Below are positions 30,346 through 37,691 of a DNA stretch of 37,691 bases, in pieces. A program made the translations under genes and the position numbers. The first letter of the stretch is position 1, and each line of letters begins with the position of its first letter. The notes beneath the pieces were generated by a model, which worked only from the letters and a program-made list of their open reading frames with translations, was not told where the DNA came from and did no database searches. This DNA comes from Dehalococcoidia bacterium (GTDB lineage Bacteria > Chloroflexota > Dehalococcoidia > Lucifugimonadales > UBA3495): positions 1 to 37,691 of the forward strand of contig SHYG01000015.1 in the NCBI GenBank assembly GCA_009692925.1, written 5' to 3'.

Positions 30346-32594
30346 AATACTCGCTGGGGAGTAATCGGCAGGCGGGTGAACCGCACGCCGATGGCGTCGT
30401 AGATGGCGTTGGCGATGGCTGGGGCCACCCCCACGGCGGGCACCTCGCCAAGAGCCTTGGCCCCCAGGGGCCCAATGGGGTCCACCACATCGGCAAAGAT
30501 TATCTGGATGTCAGGGTAGTCCAGGATGGTGGGGCACTTGTGCTCCAAATAGCTGCCGTTGAGGGTGATGCCGGTGGGCCCGTCGGTGACCAGCTCCTCG
30601 GACAGGGCAAAGCCCAGCATCTGGGAGATGCCTCCCTCTACCTGGTTCAGGGCCAAACGCGGGTTCAGGATGCGCCCCGAGTCGTGGGCCGCCACGTAGC
30701 GCAGCACCCTGACCTGGCCGGTGCCGGTGTCCACCTCCACCTGGGCGAAGTGGGCGCCGAAGGAGTTGATGATGTGGTTGGGACTGCCGGGGTTCACGGA
30801 AGCGCTGGCGGATAAGACGTCGCTAGCCGCCCGGCGCACCACCTCCGCCAGGGACATGCGCCGCGCCGGGTCGCCCTTGACGTAAACCGCGCCTCCCGAC
30901 AGCTCCAGGTTGTCCACCGGCGCCTCCAGCCCGTCGGCAGCCAGCTCCAGGAGCTGCCCCCGCAGCGAGGTGGCGGCCTGCACCACCGCGGTGCCGGTGG
31001 AGAAGGTGGCAGTGGAGCCTGCGGTGATGGGTGCGTTGGGCGTGGTCGCGGAGTCAGCAAAGATGAGGCGGATGTCCCGGCTGTCCAAACCTAGCCCCTG
31101 GGCAGCCATCTGGGCCAGCACCGTGGTGGCGCCCTCTCCCACGTCCATGAGGCCGCACACCAGGCTGATGACGCCCGACCGGTCTATGCGCACCTCGGCG
31201 GCAGAGGCGAACCCCGGCCCGCCGCGGTAGATCATCATGCTCATGCCCCGGCCTCGCTTCTTGGCCGGGTCGGCGGGCTGCTCCGCGGGCTCGCCCCAGC
31301 CGAAGGCTTGCGCGCCCAATCGCAGGCACTGGTCCAGGCCGTTGCTGGAGAAAGGCACTCCGCCTTCCAGAGGCTGGCTGTCAATATTCTGGCCCGGCGG
31401 TGTGGTGCGACGCCCCGGCTGGCCTTCCGCCCGCACCTGGTTCTTCAGGCGGAACTCCAGAGGGTCAATGCCAAGGGCCTCGGCGGCGCGGTCCATCAGG
31501 GTTTCCAGGGCGAAGTGCCCCTGGGGCGCGCCCAGGGCTCGATACGACCCGCCCGTGGGCCGGTTGGTGTAGACCAGATAGGCCTCATACTTGGAGTTGG
31601 CGCAGTGGTAGAGGTACAGCGACCCCTGGCCCAATCGCCGCGCCACGCCGGGGCCGGAGGCCAGGTAGGCCCCTTTGTTCAGGGTTGCGATGGTGTGGAT
31701 GGCGGTGATGCTGCCGTCCCGCTTGAACCCCGCCTTGATGCGGATGCGCGCAGCGTGGCGGGTGCGTCCGGCCACGAACTCGTCCTGCCGGGAGTACTCC
31801 AGGCGCACCGGCCTACCTGCCCGCTGGGCCAGCACCGCCGCCAGCGCTCCCAGACGCGACTCGTCCTTGTTGCCGAAGCCCGCACCCAGGTAGGGGCCCA
31901 CCACTCGCACCTTGGCCGGCGGGATGCCCAGGGCCTCCGCCAGCGTCGCCCGGTCCACGTGAACACCCCGGCTGGACTTCCACACGGTGAGGGAGTCGCC
32001 CTCCCAGGCGGCCAGCGCCGCCCGCGGCTCCAGGGCGGTGGCCGAGTGCACCGGGATGAAATACTCCTCCTCCAGCACCAGTTCCGCCTGGGCAAAACCC
32101 TCGGCCACGCTGCCCCGCTCCAGGGACAGGGGCTTGCCGCCGACCAGATTGCCTCCGGGGTTGCCTTCGGGGTGAATGACGATGGCGCCGGGCTTCAGAG
32201 CATCCTCAGGCTCCAGGACGAAGGGGAGCGCCTGGTACTCCACCTCCAGCAGGGACAGGGCCTGGCGGGCGATGTCCAAGTCGGCGGCGGCGACGGCGGC
32301 CACCTCGTCGCCCACGAAGCGCACCCTGCGATCCAGGATGGCCAAATCCGGCGCCACCTTGCCAGGCGGGACATCGAAGGGGGTGACGATGGCGTACACT
32401 CCGGGCAACCTAGCCGCCGCCTGAGTGTCAACGCTCAAGATGTTGGCGTGAGGATGAGGGCTGCGCAGCACCAGGGCGTGAAGCATCCCCGGCAGCTTCA
32501 AGTCGGCGGTGTACTTGGCCTGGCCGGTGAGCTTGTCCCGCAGGTCGGTGCGAATTACGCTCTGGCCGGTGGCGGCGGTAGTGGATGAGGTCAT
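30261..32594 (-). CDS. Molybdenum hydroxylase large (Mo-pterin) subunit, xanthine dehydrogenase family
   Basis: A 777-residue catalytic subunit of a xanthine dehydrogenase/CO dehydrogenase-type enzyme that hydroxylates heterocycles, aldehydes or CoA thioesters at a molybdopterin centre. The N-terminal domain begins KLTGQAKYTADLKLPGMLHA; the Mo-binding part shows GPYLGAGFGNKDES, YRALGAPQGHFALE and, near the end, GPLGAKALGEVPAVG with the catalytic Glu. The C-terminal tail (LQRSAVSPPTTRSNRGGGLIADG) is not typical and lies in repeat E. AGGAGG precedes the ATG. Together with the FAD subunit just downstream and the 2Fe-2S subunit at 34488 it forms the holoenzyme. No XdhC-like maturation gene is in the window. 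Substrate unknown. Confidence 0.9.
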   Translation of the reverse strand: MTSSTTAATGQSVIRTDLRDKLTGQAKYTADLKLPGMLHALVLRSPHPHANILSVDTQAAARLPGVYAIVTPFDVPPGKVAPDLAILDRRVRFVGDEVAAVAAADLDIARQALSLLEVEYQALPFVLEPEDALKPGAIVIHPEGNPGGNLVGGKPLSLERGSVAEGFAQAELVLEEEYFIPVHSATALEPRAALAAWEGDSLTVWKSSRGVHVDRATLAEALGIPPAKVRVVGPYLGAGFGNKDESRLGALAAVLAQRAGRPVRLEYSRQDEFVAGRTRHAARIRIKAGFKRDGSITAIHTIATLNKGAYLASGPGVARRLGQGSLYLYHCANSKYEAYLVYTNRPTGGSYRALGAPQGHFALETLMDRAAEALGIDPLEFRLKNQVRAEGQPGRRTTPPGQNIDSQPLEGGVPFSSNGLDQCLRLGAQAFGWGEPAEQPADPAKKRGRGMSMMIYRGGPGFASAAEVRIDRSGVISLVCGLMDVGEGATTVLAQMAAQGLGLDSRDIRLIFADSATTPNAPITAGSTATFSTGTAVVQAATSLRGQLLELAADGLEAPVDNLELSGGAVYVKGDPARRMSLAEVVRRAASDVLSASASVNPGSPNHIINSFGAHFAQVEVDTGTGQVRVLRYVAAHDSGRILNPRLALNQVEGGISQMLGFALSEELVTDGPTGITLNGSYLEHKCPTILDYPDIQIIFADVVDPIGPLGAKALGEVPAVGVAPAIANAIYDAIGVRFTRLPITPQRVLEALSLQRSAVSPPTTRSNRGGGLIADG

Positions 32595-32625
32595 GGGTGC
32601 TGGCCTCCTATGGGCTGCTGGGCTT

Positions 32626-33271
32626 CTACCCCTGGAAGGTCATCTTGCGGAAGATCTCCCGCGTGGCATGCACGTCCCGCAGGCAGTACTGGCAGATTTC
32701 ATCCAGCCGCCCGGCTAGATAATAGTCGTGCACCTGGCTGCCGTCCATGCCCCCTTGGGGGAGGCCACCCCCAGGGCGCGGGCCAGGGTGTCCAAGCGAA
32801 TGTGGTCGCGGTTGTCCCACTGGAGCCACTCGCACATCACGTCGTAGATGTGGTCGCTGCGGTAGCGGGCAAAGGACGGCGTGTTGGTGGGCTTGACGCC
32901 GTGGATGATAGACCGCTGCATCAGGAACTTCAGGTCGAAGTCCATGATGTTGAAGCCAACGAACTGGCCCACGTCGCGGGACAGCTCCCAAAAGTCCTGG
33001 AGCAGGGCAGGCTCTTCGCCGCTGAGGACTCCCTGGGTAAGCTGGCTGGGGGTCTCCTTGACGTAGCCAACGCAGAAAACCCGGCCCCAGTGGCCCTCCA
33101 GGGAGGTTTGCGGTACTTCTCCTCCACCAGGGCGGGCTTCTTCTCCTCCCGCCACTTCTGGATAGTCTCCAGCTTGGTGAGGTTGCCCGGCGGGGCGATG
33201 CCCTCGGCGATGGCCTCCTTCAGCTACTCGGGGCCGGGCAGGGTCTCAATGTCCAGGAACAGGCGGATCAT
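32626..33271 (-). pseudogene. Broken DEDD 3'-5' exonuclease (PolB-exonuclease-like, PF10108 type)
   Basis: Joining three frames recovers one protein of about 215 residues. It starts MIRLFLDIETLPGPE (Exo I, DxE), then LKEAIAEG...KPALVEEKYRK, TSLEGHWGRVFCVGY, the Exo II block FVGFNIMDFDLKFL, and ends DEICQYCLRDVHATREIF (Exo III, YxxxD). A TAG follows LPGPE where Glu is expected. A one-base deletion lies near 33108 between KYRK and TSLEG, and a second in the G-run near 32758 between ASPKG and GMDGSQVHD. Either the gene has decayed or the assembly has errors. It lies between DUF3500 and the Mo subunit. Confidence 0.8.
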
Positions 33272-33301
33272 GGGCGGCCTCCCGAAAGAGTTAAAACCAA
33301 C

Positions 33302-33330
33302 GTAGGGGCAGGTTTAAAACCTGCCCCTAC
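33302..33330. repeat. Type B palindrome, copy B6
   Basis: GTAGGGGCAGGTTT and AAACCTGCCCCTAC around a central A. It lies between the DUF3500 stop (33362) and the broken exonuclease gene. Confidence 0.9.
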
Positions 33331-33361
33331 AGTTACTCGGATACCAGGCGCCACGCGGGGC

Positions 33362-34390
33362 CTAGAGGATGTGGTACATCAGCAGGTGGTCGCGCATCGC
33401 GTCGTTGGCGAAGTCGTTCTCCACGTTGCGCAGCACCGAGTGGATGTGGTTGGCGCCGTTCTGCCGGTTGTCATACTCCACCACAAAGTTGCCGCCGTGC
33501 AGGCGGTAGTAGTGGGGCTTGAACTTCTCGGCGGGGCCGCCCCAGGCGAAGTGAATCTTGTCCATCCCGCCCTGCTTCAGTTCGTCCATCTTTTCCGAAG
33601 CCAGGTCGGGGCGCAACGCGGTCACGTACTCAGTGCATAGGGCCATGAGCATCTCTTTCTGAGTGCCGGACATGCGAGCGGAGGGCAGGCCCTGCTCCTT
33701 GGGAAGGGAAGCCCGGGCGGCGTTGAAGGTCAGGATATCCGCGGGCGCCTCATCGAAAATAAGCGCCTTAGACTTCTGGCCGGCGTCCAGGCTGTTCATC
33801 AGCTCCAGGGCGATGTCCTGCCTGGCGCCCAGGATGCGCAGGCCCTGCTTGGGGCCCTTGCGAACCTCCGCCGGGTTGGCGCCGAAGAAGAAGGGGGTCG
33901 CCGAGACTACCCGCTCGTTCCAGATGGTGTAGTGCAGGGAGACGTGGTGGCCCTCCACGCGCCAGCCCCAGGGGTCTTGGCCGGCCGGGTCGCCGAAGAT
34001 AGTCCAGGAGTACAGCAGCGGGTCTCGGTCCCAGGTGATGTGACCCTGCTCCTTCTCCAAGGGGCCCAGAATGCCCTCATGCTCCATGATGGCGTTGGCC
34101 TTCTGGTTGGCGTCGGCGCTAAGGCCGGTGGCCATGAGAGCCTTGGCGGCCTGGCGCTGCTTGGCGTCCATGTCCTTGATGCGCAGCCCGTGGCGGTTCA
34201 TGGGCGGGTAGTACCAGAAGATGCGCTCGCCGTCGTAGAAGCTGAAGGTAGCCTTGGCCTTCTGCTCGGGCTTCAGGGAGGCCAGGAACTTGGTGGCGGC
34301 ATCCCGCATCTCCGCGGCTGCCTTGGGGTGGCCGTGCTGGTAGTCGTGCTTGTGGGGGTGCTCGTGTTCTGCCGTTGGCCGGGTAGTCAT
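33362..34390 (-). CDS. DUF3500 family protein
   Basis: A 342-residue protein matching DUF3500: FLASLKPEQKAKATFSF, ERIFWYYPPMNRHGLRIKDM, EGHHVSLHYTIWNERVVSATPFFFGANPAEV, and later HFAWGGPAEKFKPHYYRLHGGNFVVEYDN with HIHSVLRN. The many His, Trp and Glu residues in conserved positions suggest a metal site, but the family has no assigned reaction that I know. The N-terminus is His-rich (HEHPHKHDYQHGHP), which may bind metal. No signal peptide is seen. AGGAGGA precedes the ATG. It lies between the 2Fe-2S and Mo subunit genes, all on the same strand, hinting at a link to the hydroxylase. Confidence 0.85.
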   Translation of the reverse strand: MTTRPTAEHEHPHKHDYQHGHPKAAAEMRDAATKFLASLKPEQKAKATFSFYDGERIFWYYPPMNRHGLRIKDMDAKQRQAAKALMATGLSADANQKANAIMEHEGILGPLEKEQGHITWDRDPLLYSWTIFGDPAGQDPWGWRVEGHHVSLHYTIWNERVVSATPFFFGANPAEVRKGPKQGLRILGARQDIALELMNSLDAGQKSKALIFDEAPADILTFNAARASLPKEQGLPSARMSGTQKEMLMALCTEYVTALRPDLASEKMDELKQGGMDKIHFAWGGPAEKFKPHYYRLHGGNFVVEYDNRQNGANHIHSVLRNVENDFANDAMRDHLLMYHIL

Positions 34391-34487
34391 TGGTGTCTCC
34401 TCCTAAACAAACGAAAAACTAGCGAATAACCATACTAGGGCCTAGTGGCCCCATTGGCTTGGAGTTTAGTCTTCCCAGCTAGCCGTG

Positions 34488-34982
34488 TCAACGGGCGGCG
34501 TCCCGCATGGCCCGCATAGATTGAATGATTCTGCCGTAGGCGTTGCATCGGCACAGGTTGCCCGCCAGCGCCTGACGTATCTCGTCGTCGCTGGGATGGG
34601 GATTATCGTCCAGCAGCGCCCGGGCGGACATCACAAAACCGGGAGTGCAGTAGCCGCACTGGGCGCCGTCGTTGTCCAAGAAGGCCTGCTGCACGGGGTC
34701 CAGGATGTTGCTCTCTCCCAATCCCTCCACCGTCACCACGGGGCGGTGGCCCACCTGCAGGGCCAGCACCTGGCAGGAATAGACCGGCCGGCTCGCCAGC
34801 AGCACGGTGCAGGCGCCGCACTCGCCCCGGTCGCAGCCGCGCTTGGCGCCGGTGAGGTCCAGCTGCTCCCGCAGCACGTCCAGCAGGCTCCAGTGGTGGC
34901 GCACCGTCAGGCGATGAACTCGGCCGTTGACCTCCAGGGCGATGGTGGCGGTGGTTGCGGCAGCGGGGACGGCATCTGGCAT
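34488..34982 (-). CDS. Molybdenum hydroxylase 2Fe-2S subunit
   Basis: A 164-residue iron-sulfur subunit with two [2Fe-2S] domains. The plant-ferredoxin-type N-terminal domain has Cys50, 55, 58 and 70 (GCDRGECGACTVLL...YSC). The helical C-terminal domain has Cys109 and 112 in QCGYCTPGFVMSA and Cys144 and 146 in LCRCNAYG. It moves electrons from the Mo site to FAD. The expected partners lie further along the same strand, separated by DUF3500 and the broken exonuclease gene. That order is unusual, since the three subunit genes are normally contiguous. GGAGAG precedes the ATG. Confidence 0.93.
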   Translation of the reverse strand: MPDAVPAAATTATIALEVNGRVHRLTVRHHWSLLDVLREQLDLTGAKRGCDRGECGACTVLLASRPVYSCQVLALQVGHRPVVTVEGLGESNILDPVQQAFLDNDGAQCGYCTPGFVMSARALLDDNPHPSDDEIRQALAGNLCRCNAYGRIIQSMRAMRDAAR

Positions 34983-35055
34983 GGGGAGACTCTCCGCGGG
35001 CAGGCTGTTGCCGCTATATTAGCTGCGGTGGTGGGATTCGGCAAGGCGTTGAAGG

Positions 35056-35102
35056 GAAATCCCCCCAACCCCCCTTTGTGAAAGGGGGGTTGGGGGGATT
35101 TT
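35056..35102. repeat. Type C palindrome C3
   Basis: GAAATCCCCCCAACCCCCCT and its mirror around TTTGTGAAA; nearly the same as C1. It lies 16 nt beyond the ccdA stop on the minus strand and could serve as its transcript-end hairpin. Confidence 0.9.
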
Positions 35103-35117
35103 AAGAAGCGCTGATGG

Positions 35118-35879
35118 CTACATCGACGAGATAAACAAATAGCTGGTAATCTGGCGCAACCGGTCGGTGAAGATGACGATGCCCAGGGCGATGAGCAGCA
35201 CCCCCGACACTTGGCTGGTGTACTGAAACAGCCGCCGTTTTGACCGTACGAAGCCCAGGGCGCCCTGGGAAAATAGCCCCATGGCCAGGAAGGGCACCAT
35301 CATGCCGAAAGAGAAGGCCAGCAGCAGGGTAGCTGCCCGCAGGGTGGAGCCGCTGGCGCCGGCCAAGGCCAAAATGCCGCCCAGGATGGGGCCCACGCAG
35401 GGACTCCAGCCCACGGCCAGGGTGGAGCCGACGATAAAGGAGCCCACGTAGCGCACGTTCTGGCCGGGCAGGATTCCGTTGATGCCCCGGGCGCGCTGCA
35501 ATGCCGGGAGCTTCAGCGCCCCCAGGCTGACCAGGCCGAAGGTGATCATCAGCACGCCGCCGATGCGCGACAGCCACATCTGGGAGCCCTCCAGCCCGGA
35601 GGTGAGGGCGCCCACCGCCGCGCCCAGCAGCACGAACACCACGGTGAATCCCAGGACAAAGCAGATGGTGTTAAAGAACAGCGCCAACCGGTGGGGCTTG
35701 GCCTGCACTACCGCCGGGGCGTTGCCCGTCGCGCTGGCGACGCTAGCCACGCTGGCAGTACTGCCGCCGCTAAGCCCAGCCAGATAGGTGAGGAAGATAG
35801 GCACCAGCGCCAGGGTGCAGGGCGACACAAAGGAGAGAAACCCCGCAGCGAAAGACGCCAGCAACGCTAAATCAGCCAT
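35118..35879 (-). CDS. ccdA: CcdA-type cytochrome c biogenesis / thiol-electron transporter
   Basis: A 253-residue membrane protein with about six to seven helices, which moves reducing equivalents from cytoplasmic thioredoxin to extracytoplasmic thioredoxin-like proteins. The two redox cysteines lie in SFVSPCTLALVP and GWSPCVGPILGG, the conserved positions of CcdA/DsbD-beta proteins. The loop after helix 1 is longer than usual and Ala/Ser/Val-rich (STASVASVASATGNA). AAGGAGGT precedes the ATG. The upstream gene on the same strand encodes the likely partner thioredoxin-like protein, so the pair forms a split DipZ-like system. Confidence 0.93.
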   Translation of the reverse strand: MADLALLASFAAGFLSFVSPCTLALVPIFLTYLAGLSGGSTASVASVASATGNAPAVVQAKPHRLALFFNTICFVLGFTVVFVLLGAAVGALTSGLEGSQMWLSRIGGVLMITFGLVSLGALKLPALQRARGINGILPGQNVRYVGSFIVGSTLAVGWSPCVGPILGGILALAGASGSTLRAATLLLAFSFGMMVPFLAMGLFSQGALGFVRSKRRLFQYTSQVSGVLLIALGIVIFTDRLRQITSYLFISSM

Positions 35880-35937
35880 GAAACCCAGACCTCCTTACGC
35901 TCCCCAATAGTGCCTCCCGACATATGGAAGACAAGCC

Positions 35938-37188
35938 TTACGGCCCTTCACTGTAGATGCCAAAGGTGAAGGCGAAGAGGCCAAAGTTGTCCGAGGTGGA
36001 GCTCATCTCCAGCCGCTGCCGGGGGAAGTAGCTGGGGTGGTCCACAATCTGGTAAAGGCGGGAGCCAGTTACCATAACGTAGCTCTCGCCATCCGGCCCG
36101 ATGGTCACGTCGCGCCCCTTGTTCGCCTGGGTCAAATACTTGCCGCCCACGGTGACCCGCACTCGATAGGGAGCGTCATCATCGGCGGTGAGCACCGCGT
36201 TAACGCTCTTGGCGGAGTAGACCAGGGCCAGATAATCCGGATATCCCTCTGTCTTCTGCGCGTGGCGCACGCTTTCCGGCCCGATGAACCAAGGCCCCTG
36301 GAAGTAAAGCTGATGGGGCGAAAGCTCCTGGGGTATGACGAAGGCCGCCACCTTGTCGGTATTCTCATAATACGAGTCCCGCTGGCCCACGTAGCCGCCG
36401 CGACCCAGGAAGGAGTCTCCGCGGTTGCGCTCATAGCCGGCGTAGGTCTCGCGGGTAATCTCGCCGTTGCGGGTGGTCAGGTAGACGGGGTCCACCGGCT
36501 GGTCCGACGGCAGGGCCAGGGGGTCGTCAGAGAGGTCGGCCCCCGCCTCCACCAGCAGTTCGCGGATCTTCTTCTCGGTGGCGGCGTACTCCCCCTCGCC
36601 AAAGTGGGTGTACCTCACCACTCCATCCTGGTCCACCAGGTACTTGGCGGGCCAATAGCGGTTGGAATAGTTCTCCCAGGTCGTAAAGTCGTTGTCCAGG
36701 GCTACCGGCCACAGAATGCCGTTGTCGCGGGTGGCCCGCACAACATTGTCCAGGTCCTTCTCAAACTCAAACTCAGGGGTATGCACACCCAGGATTACCA
36801 GGCCATCGTCGGCGTAGCGGGCGTGCCACAGCTTGAGATACGGGAAGGTGCGGATACAGTTGACGCAGGTGTAGGTCCAGAAGTCCACCAGCACCACCTG
36901 ACCGCGCAGTGCCTGGATGGTCAGCGGCTGGCTGTTAATCCAGGCGGAGATACCCTCAACCTGCGCCGCCTGGGGCCCCGAGGCGGGCTTGCGTCCGGAA
37001 CGAGGCGTAGCGAGCGATGGGGCCAGCGGATCGGCGCCTTGGCCTTGGGGGCCGGGGACCACCACCGGAGCGCCGGCGACGTCGGTGCTGGCCTTGCCGG
37101 ATTGCCAGGGCCGCTCAATCGCCAGAATGGTTCCCACAATGACCGCCAGGGCCACGGCCAGGGGCAGATAGGGACGGAGTCGTCGCAT
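35938..37188 (-). CDS. Secreted thioredoxin-like (TlpA/DipZ C-terminal-type) protein
   Basis: A 416-residue protein anchored by an N-terminal signal helix (LPLAVALAVIVGTILAI), with a low-complexity linker up to about residue 75, a thioredoxin fold with CVNC at 108-111 (DFWTYTCVNCIRTFPYL), then a second beta-rich domain (about 270-416, QELSPHQLYFQGPWFIGPESV...) like the C-terminal domain of mycobacterial DipZ. It probably reduces disulfides outside the membrane. CcdA downstream would supply electrons. The gap is 58 bp and GGAGAAGG precedes the ATG. In M. tuberculosis DipZ the CcdA, thioredoxin and C-terminal domains are one chain. Confidence 0.9.
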   Translation of the reverse strand: MRRLRPYLPLAVALAVIVGTILAIERPWQSGKASTDVAGAPVVVPGPQGQGADPLAPSLATPRSGRKPASGPQAAQVEGISAWINSQPLTIQALRGQVVLVDFWTYTCVNCIRTFPYLKLWHARYADDGLVILGVHTPEFEFEKDLDNVVRATRDNGILWPVALDNDFTTWENYSNRYWPAKYLVDQDGVVRYTHFGEGEYAATEKKIRELLVEAGADLSDDPLALPSDQPVDPVYLTTRNGEITRETYAGYERNRGDSFLGRGGYVGQRDSYYENTDKVAAFVIPQELSPHQLYFQGPWFIGPESVRHAQKTEGYPDYLALVYSAKSVNAVLTADDDAPYRVRVTVGGKYLTQANKGRDVTIGPDGESYVMVTGSRLYQIVDHPSYFPRQRLEMSSTSDNFGLFAFTFGIYSEGP

Positions 37189-37214
37189 TGCCTTCTCCCA
37201 ACAGCGTGTTCGCT

Positions 37215-37320
37215 TAGCAGGATGCTGAAAAACCCCGATTTTGCGAAAAATGGACGGACTCTCAGATACGAAAATTGGGAGGATTTCGGGCCGTCGACCC
37301 CTTTTTCAGCACCCTGTTAG
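37215..37320. mobile_element. MITE-like element with 18-bp terminal inverted repeats and TA flanks
   Basis: The left end TAGCAGGATGCTGAAAAA and the inverted right end TAACAGGGTGCTGAAAAA differ at two of 18 bases. The element is about 105 bp, has no coding capacity and is flanked by TA, as expected for IS630/Tc1-mariner-type insertion. It lies between the DipZ-like gene and the tmRNA promoter. Confidence 0.65.
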
Positions 37321-37387
37321 TAGATAATACGCTGGGCGGGCCTGGTCGGATGCAGAATAGCCGCGCCAGCTACTAACGAGTCTCGAA

Positions 37388-37416
37388 TTGACCTGCGAGT
37401 ACCGGTGTGGGATAAT
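37388..37416 (+). promoter_or_regulatory. tmRNA promoter
   Basis: TTGACC, a 17-bp spacer and GATAAT, about 10 nt before the tmRNA 5' end. Confidence 0.75.
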
Positions 37417-37426
37417 TATAAGGTAT

Positions 37427-37691
37427 GGGGACGCGTGGGTTCGACAGGAGCGTTCTCTGGCGAATTGCAGGCCGAGGCGGCTACTGAACTCGTTAAACCG
37501 GTGGCAAACAATAAACGGCGATCGTGAATTCGCACTAGCGGCCTAAGGGCTGCTACGTCTGCCCCTTGTCCCTCCCGGAGACGAGGGAGCAGGCGCCATA
37601 AGTCCGGGATGCGGCCGTGCCAACGCCGATAAAGCGCGGTCAAAGAAAAATCGGCTGGCCTTGGGGTGATTCCGCCGGTGGAAGTTCCCTG
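37427..37691 (+). ncRNA. ssrA: Transfer-messenger RNA (tmRNA), 3' end outside the window
   Basis: The 5' end GGGGACGCGTGGGTTCGACA is the tRNA-like acceptor start, with the D-arm-like GGTTCGACAGG. The tag reading frame ends GAA TTC GCA CTA GCG GCC TAA, encoding EFALAA and stop. If ribosomes resume at the GGC after ATAAAC, the tag is GDREFALAA, similar to the Dehalococcoides tag as I recall it; a GCA resume in the other frame would hit a stop before the ALAA end. Pseudoknot-like GC-rich hairpins follow. The T-arm and 3' acceptor are beyond position 37691. The role is rescue of stalled ribosomes and tagging of the product for proteolysis. Confidence 0.92.

Noticed and set aside
31308-32588. A 426-aa plus-strand ORF opposite the Mo subunit
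   Set aside because: Antisense shadow; the minus strand encodes a full-length molybdenum hydroxylase subunit.
1101-33330. The repeats as a CRISPR array
   Set aside because: Copies are kilobases apart, palindromic, and not separated by regular spacers; no cas genes are present.
36037-37320. A 427-aa plus-strand ORF opposite the DipZ-like gene
   Set aside because: Antisense shadow; the opposite strand has a signal peptide and CVNC thioredoxin motif.
37416-37643. A 75-aa minus-strand ORF at the right edge
   Set aside because: It is the antisense of the tmRNA gene.

Overview
The window is a GC-rich stretch (roughly 60-65% G+C by eye) of a bacterial chromosome, densely coding on both strands, with no phage, plasmid or CRISPR signature. 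The best lineage clue is the tmRNA gene at the right edge. Its readable tag ends ...EFALAA and, if translation resumes at GGC, reads GDREFALAA, which resembles the Dehalococcoides tag as I remember it. Together with the DnaD / DnaC-like / DnaB / L9 replication cluster, several type III (CaiB/BaiF) CoA-transferases, a luciferase-type flavin monooxygenase and a molybdenum hydroxylase, this suggests a Dehalococcoidia/SAR202-like Chloroflexota genome, perhaps metagenome-derived. That assignment is inference.

Layout. 1-1.5 kb: two MaoC-type hot-dog dehydratase ORFs and a small alpha/beta protein. 1.5-3.0 kb (-): a YihY/BrkB membrane protein translationally coupled to an S26 signal peptidase. 3.1-5.5 kb (+): a Gfo/Idh/MocA oxidoreductase lacking the usual EKP lysine, and a two-domain dCTP deaminase. 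5.5-9.6 kb (-): a replication operon rplI-dnaB-dnaD-like-dnaC-like, the last gene carrying two tandem P-loop ATPase modules. 9.9-13.6 kb (+): a VOC protein, a crotonase, TlyA, a CinA/PncC-like protein with an altered active-site motif, an MBL hydrolase and a tiny membrane protein. 13.7-15.9 kb (+): an alpha/beta hydrolase and a luciferase-like monooxygenase, followed by tRNA-Pro(GGG). 16.4-19.5 kb (+): two adjacent CoA-transferases, one with Asp and one with Glu at the catalytic position, coupled to a uracil phosphoribosyltransferase. 19.7-25 kb: a PH-like membrane protein, then (-) a third CoA-transferase, an MFS exporter, a flavin reductase and a fourth CoA-transferase. 25.1-26.2 kb (+): a split TPP-dependent decarboxylase resembling ComD/ComE. 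26.3-29.1 kb: dienelactone hydrolase, RlmN, a DUF2442 protein and a truncated low-GC PLD-like protein. 29.2-35 kb (-): a three-subunit molybdenum hydroxylase (2Fe-2S, Mo, FAD) interleaved with a DUF3500 protein and a broken DEDD exonuclease gene. 35.1-37.2 kb (-): CcdA plus a DipZ-like thioredoxin protein. 37.2-37.7 kb: a small TA-flanked MITE-like element and the 5' part of ssrA.

How it works together. The accessory genes look like a degradative CoA-thioester and oxygenation toolkit: acids activated by CoA transfer, hydration by crotonase/MaoC enzymes, FMN-dependent monooxygenation with a separate flavin reductase, ring or lactone hydrolysis, 2-oxoacid decarboxylation and Mo-dependent hydroxylation. 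Substrates cannot be read from the sequence.

The most distinctive feature is a set of short palindromic repeat families. One family sits 11-19 nt before start codons at four loci. Another sits between convergent genes and at operon ends. A third has inserted in frame into the FAD subunit gene and adds about 20 residues to its protein. A fourth appears to have extended the C-terminus of the Mo subunit.
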